A stretch of DNA of 64,000 bases from Mesorhizobium sp. J8 (lineage in GTDB: Bacteria; Pseudomonadota; Alphaproteobacteria; Rhizobiales; Rhizobiaceae). Shown in pieces: positions 56,980 to 64,000 of the stretch. The notes beneath the pieces are model-generated. The model was not told the DNA's origin and searched no databases. It was given only the letters and a program-made list of their open reading frames with translations. The position numbers and the translations under genes were made by a program. Every line of letters starts with the position of its first letter. Position 1 is the first letter of the stretch. The stretch is taken from the NCBI RefSeq assembly GCF_016591715.1, contig NZ_AP024109.1:1302001-1366000 (forward strand), in the 5' to 3' direction.

Positions 56980-57627
56980 TCAAGTATCAGCGGTCGGATG
57001 CCAGACCGGCGCAAAGCCTTGACGCAAAACCGCAATGGTGGTCGCTGGCGTCAGCAGGCGCAGTGAAGAACCGGCGAAGCGATCGAAGGCGATGGGATCT
57101 GCATAGCCCGCGAATGACCATTCGAGTGCCTTGCCGGCGCGGGTCGCATAGGCGGTATCGCCGCTGGCTATCATCGAGCCGTCAGGCAAGCCGTTGAGGT
57201 CTTCCGCGGACACGGCAGGCGGCTGCCCACCCGAAGCCAGCCGCTCCTTGTGCAGCCGTTTGTCGACCATCGGCGCGCGCGGCACGTCAATGCCGAGCGC
57301 CTCGCCGAAGCGGCCGACGAAATCGGTCGCCCGTTCACGCCGGCAGAAGAAGCAGGGCCGGTGGCCGGCGGCCAATGCCGTCACCTCGTCGAGGAAGAAC
57401 AGTTCCGTCCAGCCGGCCTTGCCGCCGGGCCGATTGCGGCCCATCGGCTCGCGCCGCACGTCGCGAAACCGGCAAGCGCAGATGATCCAGGCATGCAGGG
57501 CCCAGCGTTTCCTCAGCAACGTCTTGGTCTCCGGATCATGGATGATGCCGCGATTGCCCGTGAACAGGCCGCGCTCCGGCACGGCATGGATGGCGCCGAA
57601 GGGGTCGACCCGGTTCTGCAGTGGCAT
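56980..57627 (-). CDS. Conserved-looking protein of unknown function with CxC and CxxC motifs
   Basis: 215 residues from MPLQNRVDPFG. I do not recognise an assigned function. Visible features are HAWIICACRFRDVRREPM (CxC near residue 49), TELFFLDEVTALAAGHRPCFFCRRERA (CFFC near 94), a middle helical stretch, and an ordered C-terminal half (SMIASGDTAYATRAGKALEW, then SSLRLLTPATTIAVLRQGF). The four Cys could bind zinc, giving a nucleic-acid-related role as a guess. The well-ordered codon use and motif-rich sequence make it a real gene. It is divergent from the glutamine amidotransferase with an 87-bp gap. Confidence 0.75.
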   Translation of the reverse strand: MPLQNRVDPFGAIHAVPERGLFTGNRGIIHDPETKTLLRKRWALHAWIICACRFRDVRREPMGRNRPGGKAGWTELFFLDEVTALAAGHRPCFFCRRERATDFVGRFGEALGIDVPRAPMVDKRLHKERLASGGQPPAVSAEDLNGLPDGSMIASGDTAYATRAGKALEWSFAGYADPIAFDRFAGSSLRLLTPATTIAVLRQGFAPVWHPTADT

Positions 57628-57714
57628 AGCTTTCTCTCTCGATGCGCATCTTGGCTGAAATGCGGGCTGCATGATATCGCTCGCCCCAGCGTTTTCATGT
57701 CAGCAGGATTCTCG

Positions 57715-58413
57715 ATGCGCGTGCTGGTGGTCCAGAACTACGACAACACCGGCCTCGGCCAGGTCGGTGTCGCGCTGGCCGAGGCGGGCGCCGATCTCGA
57801 CCTGCGGCGTCCTTACCAAGGGGATCCGTTGCCGCAGGATGCAGGCGGGCATGATGCGATGGTCTTGCTGGGCGGCGGCCAGAATGCGCTGGCCGACAAG
57901 GACTATCCCTATTTCCCGGCGCTCCTCGAGCTGACGCGCGATTTCGCCGACAGGGACCGCTCGGTGCTCGGCATCTGCCTCGGCAGCCAGCTCCTTGCCC
58001 GCGCGTTCGGCGGCGACAACCACATCGGCGGCGCCACCGAGTTCGGCTGGCACAAGGTCTCGCTGACGCCGGCCGCCAAATCGGATCCGGTCCTGGCGGC
58101 GCTGCCCGAGAAATTCCCTATCTTCGAATGGCATGACGACACGTTCGGCCTGCCGGAAAATGCCGTGCGGCTCGCCGGCAGCGCGATCGCGGAAAACCAG
58201 GCCTTCCGCCTCGGCCGCGCCGTCTATGGCTTCCAGTTCCACTTCGAGGCCGATACGCCGATGGTGCGCGACTGGAGCACGTCCTTCGCGGCTACGATCG
58301 CCGAGCGTCATCCCGACTGGAACGAGCGGCTCGCCGACGAGATGGCCCGCAACGGTCCGGGCGCCGACGCCGCGGGGCTGGCGATTGCCCGCGCCTGGGT
58401 GGCCACCATCTGA
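57715..58413 (+). CDS. Class I glutamine amidotransferase (GMP-synthase-like)
   Basis: 232 residues. Nucleophile Cys in LGICLGSQLLARAFGG and the His-Glu pair in YGFQFHFEA complete the class I amidotransferase triad. MVLLGGGQNA is the usual oxyanion region. The stand-alone members resemble GMP-synthase glutaminase domains and include enzymes that hydrolyse gamma-glutamyl compounds. The ATG at 57715 (MRVLVVQNYD) fits the family start; one 18 bp upstream is possible. Single gene, no operon partner. Confidence 0.87.
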   Translation: MRVLVVQNYDNTGLGQVGVALAEAGADLDLRRPYQGDPLPQDAGGHDAMVLLGGGQNALADKDYPYFPALLELTRDFADRDRSVLGICLGSQLLARAFGGDNHIGGATEFGWHKVSLTPAAKSDPVLAALPEKFPIFEWHDDTFGLPENAVRLAGSAIAENQAFRLGRAVYGFQFHFEADTPMVRDWSTSFAATIAERHPDWNERLADEMARNGPGADAAGLAIARAWVATI

Positions 58414-58529
58414 TTATCGAGCCGGTCGAGCGCAGCGTGGCATATTTGGCACGCCGTTCCGATTCCGTCTGGGGAAAACCCCCTTCTTCCTTGGTTTGTG
58501 TCCGGCCGCTCGCCTAAGAGGGCGCGCTT

Positions 58530-58591
58530 TGTATCGCCGGTGCAACCGCCATGAACCTTTTGTGTGATCCAGCCGACACACCGGCGATACA
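58530..58591. repeat. 13-bp perfect inverted repeat in intergenic region
   Basis: TGTATCGCCGGTG and CACCGGCGATACA are exact inverted copies separated by 36 bp, between the amidotransferase and the 46-residue peptide gene. Could be a structured RNA, an operator or the ends of a small element. Confidence 0.6.
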
Positions 58592-58695
58592 GAATCTGCT
58601 TAGAAGCGCGAAATCGTCGAAACATTGAGACGCATTTTATCGTTTCAACGCATTGGTAACCGCCTCGTGCCCAGATGCAGAAAGCTTAACCAGAG

Positions 58696-58836
58696 ATGAC
58701 GTCCGTGAAAGCAGCTCTCCTGTCTTTTGTCATGCTGTCTGCCATCGTGCTCTGCGGCCTGGGCATTTATGCCGCCGACGCAGCGACCAATCACCGTGCC
58801 GTCGACGGCTACGGCGTCACCGCCTCGCTGAACTAA
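58696..58836 (+). CDS. Small (46-residue) membrane or secreted peptide
   Basis: MTSVKAALLSFVMLSAIVLC opens a 46-residue frame with one basic residue, then a hydrophobic stretch (5-25) ending GIYAADAATNHR, typical of a signal peptide or single membrane helix with a short tail (AVDGYGVTASLN). It starts at an ATG preceded by ACCAGAG, 41 bp before the convergent phosphatase stop. Similar small hydrophobic peptides are common in rhizobia and have no known role. Coding status is likely from its composition but not proven. Confidence 0.6.
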   Translation: MTSVKAALLSFVMLSAIVLCGLGIYAADAATNHRAVDGYGVTASLN

Positions 58837-58876
58837 GCCAATCAAAATCGGAAGCTCGCCCGCGCCGGGACCGCGT

Positions 58877-59677
58877 CTAAAGCGCTTTGCCTTGGACGGT
58901 CAGGATGCGTTTGTCGCCGCCATTGACGGCGAGCGCGCTCAGCGTTCCCGATTTCCAGGCGAGCGTGTCGACATTGACGCGGTTGGCCATCACCTCGGCT
59001 TCCGGGACGGGCGTGTGCCCGTGCACGATCACCTTGGAAAAAAGCCCTGGATGGTCGTGGAAGGCGTCGCGGATCCAGATCAGGTCCTGCTGGTTCTGGC
59101 GGTCGAGCGGCACGCCCGGCCTTATCCCGGCATGGCAGAAGAAGAAGTCGCCGAAGGTCGCTGCAAACGTCAGAGAGCGCAGGAAGTCGACATGTGCTTG
59201 CGGCACAGCTTCGACCAATGCCGCATGTCCGCGCGCCAGCGCCTCGTCCGGCCTGCCGAACCAACCGCTGCCGGTCGAGAGCTTCACGCCGTATGACGCC
59301 GCGGTCTGGATCCCGCCATAGTTCATGAACAGCCCGTCCGGGTTCGGGTGGTCGAGAAAATCAAGGAAGCCGATATCGTGGTTGCCGGCAAGCATCAGGT
59401 TGCGCGCATCGCGCTTGCGCGCCTCGATCAGGAAGTCGATGACGCTTCTGGAGTCAGGACCGCGATCGACATAGTCGCCGAGATGGATGATGCGCCAGTC
59501 GGAGGCGGGCGCATATTCCAGTTCGCTCGCGATGCGCCGGTGCATGGCGGCGAGCAGGTCGTGGCGGCCATGCACGTCGCCGATCGCATAGAGACGCATG
59601 CCGTCCGGACCGCGCGCGTCGAGGCAATGGATGCCGGTTTCAGTCAAGGCGTACGTCTTTCCCGTGTGGTTCACCAC
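58877..59677 (-). CDS. Metallophosphoesterase (PPP-type serine/threonine phosphatase-like)
   Basis: 266 residues. The binuclear metal motifs are complete: YAIGDVHGRHD, HLGDYVDRGPDS, LAGNHDIGF, a FCHAGIRPG and VHGHTPV. Spacing matches bacterial PrpA/lambda-phosphatase-like enzymes, which remove phosphate from proteins or nucleotides. A start at MRLYAIGDVHG (26 residues later) would give a more compact protein; the N-terminal extension is not typical. Faces the 46-residue peptide gene. Confidence 0.88.
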   Translation of the reverse strand: MVNHTGKTYALTETGIHCLDARGPDGMRLYAIGDVHGRHDLLAAMHRRIASELEYAPASDWRIIHLGDYVDRGPDSRSVIDFLIEARKRDARNLMLAGNHDIGFLDFLDHPNPDGLFMNYGGIQTAASYGVKLSTGSGWFGRPDEALARGHAALVEAVPQAHVDFLRSLTFAATFGDFFFCHAGIRPGVPLDRQNQQDLIWIRDAFHDHPGLFSKVIVHGHTPVPEAEVMANRVNVDTLAWKSGTLSALAVNGGDKRILTVQGKAL

Positions 59678-59708
59678 GGGAAAGCTAGGGCGGATCAGTG
59701 AATAAGAC

Positions 59709-60845
59709 CTAGCGTCGCAACTGGTCCTTGCCCATGTCGGTTACCAAACGCTTACCGCACAGTGCCATCGTGACATCCATTTCCTTGCGGATGATCTCGA
59801 GCGCCTTGGTGACGCCGTCCTTGCCCATCGCGCCGAGGCCATAGAGGAAGGGTCTGCCGATATAGGTGCCCTTGGCGCCAAGGCAGAGCGCCTTGAGCAC
59901 ATCCTGGCCGGAGCGGATGCCGCCATCCATATGGACTTCGATCCTGTCGCCGACCGCATCGGCGATCTCTTCCAGCACCGAGATCGACGAGGCGGCGCCG
60001 TCGAGCTGGCGCCCGCCGTGATTGGAGACCACGATCGCATCGGCGCCGGTCTCGACCGCCATCAACGCATCCTCCGTGTCGAGGATGCCCTTCAGGATCA
60101 GCTTGCCGCCCCAGCGCTCCTTGATCCAGGCGACATCCTTCCACGACAGCTGCGGATCGAACTGCTCCGCCGTCCAGGACGACAGCGAGGAGACGTCCCC
60201 CACGCCCTTGGCGTGTCCGACGATGTTGCGGAAGGTCCGGCGCGGCGTGCCGGCGATGCCCAGACACCAGCGCGGCTTCAGCGCCAGGTCGATGATGTTG
60301 GCAAGCGTCATTTTGGGCGGCGCCGAAAGCCCGTTGCGCACGTCCTTGTGGCGCTGCCCCAGGATCTGCAGATCGAGCGTCAGCACCAGCGCCGAACACT
60401 TTGCCGCCTTGGCGCGGTCGATCAGGTTGAGCACGAAATCCTTGTCGCGCAGCACGTAGAGCTGGAACCAGAACGGCTTCTTGGTCACGGAGGCGACATC
60501 CTCGATCGAGCAGATGCTCATGGTGGACAGCGTGAACGGCACGCCGAACTCTTCCGCCGCCTGCGCCGCCAGCATCTCGCCGTCGGCATGCTGCATGCCG
60601 GTCAGCCCGGTCGGCGCGAGCGCCACCGGCATCGCCACGGTCTGCCCGATCATGGTCGATTCCAGCGAGCGGTTGCTCATGTCGACCAGCACGCGCTGGC
60701 GGAATTTGATCTTGCCGAAATCCTCTTCGTTGGCCCGGTAGGTGCTCTCCGTCCAGGCGCCGGAATCGGCATAGTCGAAGAACATCTTCGGCACCCTGCG
60801 GCGTGCCAGGTCCTTGAGATCGGCGATGGTGAGGATGTCGCTCAT
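59709..60845 (-). CDS. lldD: FMN-dependent L-lactate dehydrogenase (alpha-hydroxy-acid oxidase family)
   Basis: 378 residues, normal for LldD, which oxidises L-lactate to pyruvate and passes electrons to the respiratory chain. Motifs are FFDYADSGAWTESTYRANE, the FMN loop LAPTGLTGMQHADGE, the catalytic His-Gly-Gly-Arg in VSNHGGRQLDGA, and DGGIRSGQDVLKALCLGAKG for phosphate binding. Lactate is the default; related enzymes take glycolate or mandelate. It starts 20 bp after the FCD regulator gene on the same strand, so they form an operon. Confidence 0.92.
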   Translation of the reverse strand: MSDILTIADLKDLARRRVPKMFFDYADSGAWTESTYRANEEDFGKIKFRQRVLVDMSNRSLESTMIGQTVAMPVALAPTGLTGMQHADGEMLAAQAAEEFGVPFTLSTMSICSIEDVASVTKKPFWFQLYVLRDKDFVLNLIDRAKAAKCSALVLTLDLQILGQRHKDVRNGLSAPPKMTLANIIDLALKPRWCLGIAGTPRRTFRNIVGHAKGVGDVSSLSSWTAEQFDPQLSWKDVAWIKERWGGKLILKGILDTEDALMAVETGADAIVVSNHGGRQLDGAASSISVLEEIADAVGDRIEVHMDGGIRSGQDVLKALCLGAKGTYIGRPFLYGLGAMGKDGVTKALEIIRKEMDVTMALCGKRLVTDMGKDQLRR

Positions 60846-60865
60846 GGTGGTCCCTGCTAGATTGC

Positions 60866-61669
60866 TTAGGAGCGTTTTCGTGTGGATGCGATGTCGCCGG
60901 CGTCCGAACGTTGCCTGAGGCGCAACCTGGACACACGCTGCCAGTCACCGCTGCGCTCGGCTTCCGCCATCGAGCGTTCGACATAGCTGATGTGGTCCAT
61001 CGCCGCCTTGCGCGCCGCGATCGGGTCGCCGGCCCTGATCGCGTTATGGATTGACCGGTGCTGCTCGAGCAGCGCCTCGCGCGCCCCCGGCACGCCGAAC
61101 ACCAGAAGCCGGTTCTGGAACACGCCCTCCGACAGCAGCCGGTAGCAGGAGCGCAACGTGTGCAAGAGGATGATGTTGTGCGCGCATTCGCACACCGCAT
61201 GGTGGAACTCGACGTCGATCTCCGCCTCGTCGTCGAAGTCTCCGGTCCGGTGCGCCTCGTCCATGCGCGCCATGATGCGGTCGAGCAGGGCGAGATCCTC
61301 CGGCGTCGCCCGGCGCGCCGCATACTCTGCCGCCACCGCCTCGACTTCGCGCCGGTATTCCAGATAGTCGGTCACCGCCTTGCGGTTCGTGGAGATAAGG
61401 TCCGTCACCGGCTTGGTGAAGAGTTGGCCGATCACGTCGGCGACATGCGTGCCGCCGCCGGCCTTGGTCGTCAGCAACCCGCGCGCCTCCAGCGCCTTCA
61501 GCGCGTCGCGCAGGATCGGCCGCGACACGTCGAACTGGCGCGCCAGCTCGCGCTCGCCGGGCAGCCGGTCGCCAGTGCGCAGCACGCCTTCGAGGATCAG
61601 GCTCTCTATCTGCTGCACCACCTCGTCGGCGGTGCGCGAATGCTCGATCCGGGAGAAAATGTCGCTCAA
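60866..61669 (-). CDS. lldR: FadR/GntR regulator, FCD subfamily (LldR-like)
   Basis: 267 residues. Winged helix at about 10-75 (GDRLPGERELARQFDVSRPILRDALKALEARGLLTTKAGGG, split: LPGERELARQF and SRPILRDALKALE) and FCD domain at about 100-235, with the metal-site pattern EIDVEFHHAVCE and HRSIHNAIRAGD. LldR/PdhR members sense lactate or pyruvate. Upstream of lldD in one operon. The operator-like site at 61725-61745 lies 56 bp upstream of its start, and a matching site precedes the glcD-like gene at 63339. The symbol is by context. Confidence 0.88.
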   Translation of the reverse strand: MSDIFSRIEHSRTADEVVQQIESLILEGVLRTGDRLPGERELARQFDVSRPILRDALKALEARGLLTTKAGGGTHVADVIGQLFTKPVTDLISTNRKAVTDYLEYRREVEAVAAEYAARRATPEDLALLDRIMARMDEAHRTGDFDDEAEIDVEFHHAVCECAHNIILLHTLRSCYRLLSEGVFQNRLLVFGVPGAREALLEQHRSIHNAIRAGDPIAARKAAMDHISYVERSMAEAERSGDWQRVSRLRLRQRSDAGDIASTRKRS

Positions 61670-61724
61670 AGGGACGCCTGGGGAACGGAACGGAAGTAGC
61701 CCAGATTAAAGCTTCCGTCGCCAA

Positions 61725-61745
61725 CTGGTCAAATTATTTATCCAA
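61725..61745 (-). promoter_or_regulatory. Candidate FCD-regulator operator, lldR-lldD side
   Basis: TGGTCAAATTATTTATCCA (61726-61744) shares TGGTCAAA-T---TT--CCA with the site at 63302-63322. TGGTC/ACCA fits the GntR-FCD consensus. Confidence 0.6.
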
Positions 61746-61877
61746 TTCGCCCACGCCCAACCGCATCGCCTGCCGCGGCTCAACGTCCTTCGATGCCGAT
61801 ATTTGCTGTTTACGCGTCCCGCCGATTGCCGCAAGACGACGGAATTGCACGATGGGTCGAAACCAGGGGGACCAGCC

Positions 61878-63194
61878 GTGTCGGACGAGAAGCTCGAATT
61901 CCAGCCGCGCGCGCAGGGCAGCGTGATGGGCTTCCCGGCGCATGAGGGGCGACCTGGCGCGCTGGGCGAGGTCCATGCGCGCCCGCACCCGCTGATCGAA
62001 AAACCGCGCGTGCTCATCCAGCTTTCCTTCATGACCGAGGGCGGCGCCGCGGTCGACCATGCCGTGCTGGCCGAGCTGTCCCGGCGGCTCGGCATCGCCG
62101 CGCCCGAGCGCAATGCCCGCCACCATGCGATGAAATGGGGCAAGGGCACGCTGCGCTGGGAGCGGCATACGGAATTCTCGACCTATCTCTGGGAAGGGCC
62201 GCTGGCCGAGAACGGCCGGGCCCAGGAGGATTCGCCCTTCGGCAACGGCTTCTCGCCGCCCGGCACGGTGATTTCCGGCATCCGCCTCGAAATCCGCAAA
62301 TGGACGCAGGCGAGCGAGAAGCTGATCGCCGGCTTCGATCCGACCAGCCTGTGCTATTCGCTGGTCGAGCGGGGCGCCGCCGCCATCATCACCGATTTCC
62401 GCCAGGACGGCGACGGCCTGACCCGCATGCTGGTGCTCGATCGCGGCCTGACGCCGGCCAGCACCGGCGCCTTGTCGCAGAGGCTGATCGATATCGAGAC
62501 CTATCGCACGCTCGCCATGCTCGGCCTGCCGATGGCGTTGACGCTGTCCGGCCGCGCCCGCCGCATCGAGGACCGCCTGGCGCAGACCACGCTGGAAATG
62601 AAGGCGGTCGAGACCCGCGACAGCCAGACGCTGCTCGCCGATCTGACTGAGCTCGCCGCCGAACTCGAGGCCGACGCCGCGTCCAGCCTCTACCGTTTCG
62701 GCGCCAGCCGCGCCTATGACGGCATCGTCACCGAAAGACTCGAGGCGCTGGAAGAGGAGCCGGTGCAGGGTTACGACACCTGGGCCGGCTTCCTGCAGCG
62801 CCGCATGGCGCCGGCCATGCGCACCTGCCGCTCGGTCGAGGAGCGCCAGGCCAACCTGTCGCGCAAACTCACCCGCGCCACCACGCTGCTGCGCACCTGG
62901 GTCGATGTCGATGTCGAGAAGCAGAACCGTGACCTGCTCGCCTCGATGAACAACCGCGCCCGGCTGCAGCTGCGCCTGCAGCAGACCGTCGAAGGCCTGT
63001 CGGTGGCCGCCGTCTCCTATTATGTCGTCGGCCTCATCGGCTATGTCGCCAAGGGCGCCTCGGTCTTCGGTCACGCTTTCGCGCCCGAGGTCGTCACCGC
63101 GGCCTCCGTCCCGGTCGCCATCCTGCTCGTCTGGTGGGGCGTGCGCCGGGTGCGCAAGATGCATTCCGAGCCGGCGAAGCATCCGGGCGAGTAA
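61878..63194 (+). CDS. DUF3422-family membrane-associated protein
   Basis: 438 residues from a GTG at 61878, preceded by AGGGGG; a longer frame to 61803 runs into promoter DNA. The DUF3422 pattern is seen: PLIEKPRVLIQLSFM, KWGKGTLRWERHTEFSTYLWE, LVERGAAAIITDFRQDGDGLTRMLVLD, YRTLAMLGLPMA, and ending with two hydrophobic helices (VAAVSYYVVGLIGYVA and TAASVPVAILLVWWGVRRV). Function unknown; likely cytoplasmic with a C-terminal membrane hairpin. Divergent from the lldR-lldD operon. Confidence 0.88.
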   Translation: MSDEKLEFQPRAQGSVMGFPAHEGRPGALGEVHARPHPLIEKPRVLIQLSFMTEGGAAVDHAVLAELSRRLGIAAPERNARHHAMKWGKGTLRWERHTEFSTYLWEGPLAENGRAQEDSPFGNGFSPPGTVISGIRLEIRKWTQASEKLIAGFDPTSLCYSLVERGAAAIITDFRQDGDGLTRMLVLDRGLTPASTGALSQRLIDIETYRTLAMLGLPMALTLSGRARRIEDRLAQTTLEMKAVETRDSQTLLADLTELAAELEADAASSLYRFGASRAYDGIVTERLEALEEEPVQGYDTWAGFLQRRMAPAMRTCRSVEERQANLSRKLTRATTLLRTWVDVDVEKQNRDLLASMNNRARLQLRLQQTVEGLSVAAVSYYVVGLIGYVAKGASVFGHAFAPEVVTAASVPVAILLVWWGVRRVRKMHSEPAKHPGE

Positions 63195-63215
63195 TCCTCT
63201 CCTGCATGGCGAAAG

Positions 63216-63236
63216 GCAGCGGCAGATTGCCGCTGC
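63216..63236 (+). other. Hairpin after DUF3422 gene
   Basis: GCAGCGGCA-GAT-TGCCGCTGC has perfect 9-bp arms, 22 bp after the stop. No T-run follows; possibly a transcript-end structure. Confidence 0.45.
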
Positions 63237-63301
63237 GGAAGCCTGGCGTCACGCTCACCGCCCGATGCGACCAAAGCAGCGTTTGCAACAAGACCGCCAG
63301 G

Positions 63302-63322
63302 CTGGTAAAAGATTTTGACCAG
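63302..63322 (+). promoter_or_regulatory. Candidate FCD-regulator operator before glcD-like gene
   Basis: On the minus strand TGGTCAAAATCTTTTACCA (63303-63321), an imperfect palindrome with CTGGT/ACCAG ends. It matches the site at 61725-61745 and lies 17 bp before the start at 63339. Confidence 0.62.
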
Positions 63323-63338
63323 TCTAGCGAGATGACCG

Positions 63339-64000
63339 ATGTCCGGCCTAGCCATGCCCAAGCCAGATGCCGAGACGATGCGCCGGCGCGCCGAGATCGT
63401 TGCCGACATGCGCATCATCGTGCCGGGCGAGGGGGTCGTCGACGCGGCCAATGAGATGCGCGCCTTCGAAAGCGACGGCTTGACCGCCTACCGGCAGCTG
63501 CCGCTGGTTGTGGTGCTGCCGGAAACGGTCGCCCAGGTTTCCCGCGTGCTGAAATACTGCAACGAGCGCAATATCCGCGTCGTGCCGCGCGGCTCCGGCA
63601 CCTCGCTGTCGGGCGGCGCGCTGCCGCTGGAAGACGCGGTGCTGCTGGTCATGAGCCGCTTCAACCGCATCCTGGCGATCGATTACCCGAACCGCATCGT
63701 CGTTGCCCAGCCGGGCGTCACCAATCTAGGCATCACCACCGCCGTCGAGCAGGAGGGCTTTTACTACGCCCCCGATCCATCCTCCCAGATCGCCTGCTCG
63801 ATCGGCGGCAATGTCGCGGAGAATTCCGGCGGCGTGCACTGCCTGAAATACGGGCTCACCGCCAACAATGTGCTGGGCGTCGAGATGGTGCTGATGAATG
63901 GCGAGGTGGTGCGGCTCGGCGGAGGCCATCTCGACCAGGAGGGCTACGACCTGCTCGGCGTGATGACCGGCTCGGAAGGCCTGCTCGGCGTCGTCACCGA
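63339..64000 (+). CDS. glcD: FAD-linked oxidase, glycolate oxidase subunit GlcD-like (partial, runs off window)
   Basis: First 220 residues of a longer protein. The FAD-binding type 4 domain is clear: VPRGSGTSLSGGALPLED (FAD phosphate loop), AQPGVTNLGITTAVEQEGFYYAPDPSSQ, and CSIGGNVAENSGGVHCLKYGLTANNVLGVEMVLMNGE (in parts: GGNVAENSGG and LKYGLT), typical of GlcD and related D-2-hydroxyacid dehydrogenases. It probably oxidises glycolate or D-lactate with GlcE/GlcF partners outside the window. Start ATG at 63339; a second ATG five codons later is possible. Likely under the lldD regulator by the shared operator. Confidence 0.85.
   Translation, partial: MSGLAMPKPDAETMRRRAEIVADMRIIVPGEGVVDAANEMRAFESDGLTAYRQLPLVVVLPETVAQVSRVLKYCNERNIRVVPRGSGTSLSGGALPLEDAVLLVMSRFNRILAIDYPNRIVVAQPGVTNLGITTAVEQEGFYYAPDPSSQIACSIGGNVAENSGGVHCLKYGLTANNVLGVEMVLMNGEVVRLGGGHLDQEGYDLLGVMTGSEGLLGVVT

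Overview
The window reads as chromosome of a high-GC alphaproteobacterium of the order Hyphomicrobiales, most likely Mesorhizobium or a close relative. The reasons are a DUF768 gene (a family I know mainly from Mesorhizobium), several copies of short palindromic intergenic repeats of the kind common in rhizobial genomes, plant-type glutamate-cysteine ligase (gshA), an IalB-family secreted protein, many branched-chain-type (Liv) ABC transporters and FCD/RpiR regulators. I see no rRNA, tRNA, CRISPR array, insertion sequence or integrase.

Layout. 1-2608: end of a sugar-uptake locus (beta-propeller lactonase-like fragment, two-domain sugar ABC ATPase) converging on an HMG-CoA lyase gene. 3055-20629: a surface and host-interaction region. 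It holds a SapC-family gene, a DUF6916 gene, a five-gene minus-strand operon (three phage-tail-collar proteins, a PLL/tectonin-like beta-propeller, a GNAT acetyltransferase), an 11.8-kb gene for a 3943-residue inverse autotransporter with a beta-helix passenger, and a divergent ialB gene. 21274-30848: a catabolic island with an eight-gene minus-strand operon (N-formylglutamate amidohydrolase-like, isochorismatase-like and M20 hydrolases plus a complete Liv transporter), divergent from an RpiR regulator and a glutamine-synthetase-family ligase. 31062-35394: two SRPBCC proteins, one fused to a quinone oxidoreductase, then a long-coiled-coil flotillin. 35476-45804: a second catabolic Liv island (FAH-family hydrolase, alpha/beta hydrolase, metal amidohydrolase, LivH/M/K/G and a LivF fused to a Tm-1-like domain) under a divergent GntR/FCD regulator. 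46171-64000: mostly housekeeping and singletons, namely DUF768, DmpA-type aminopeptidase, xseA, a CHASE4-GGDEF-EAL protein, LysR, DUF1127, DUF937, gshA, rsmE, an unknown Cys-motif protein, a class I glutamine amidotransferase, a 46-residue peptide, a metallophosphoesterase, lldD with its FCD regulator, DUF3422, and the start of a GlcD-like oxidase.

How the genes work together. The two Liv islands look like self-contained scavenging units: periplasmic binding protein, two permeases, two ATPases, intracellular hydrolases and a divergently transcribed local regulator with visible operator candidates. The lldD regulator probably also controls the glcD-like gene, because nearly the same 19-21-bp motif lies in front of both. 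The most unusual material is the surface region: a very large type Ve autotransporter built of four beta-helix cassettes, next to a tail-collar/lectin operon that has no other phage genes. All functional assignments come from reading motifs by eye; no database search was possible.
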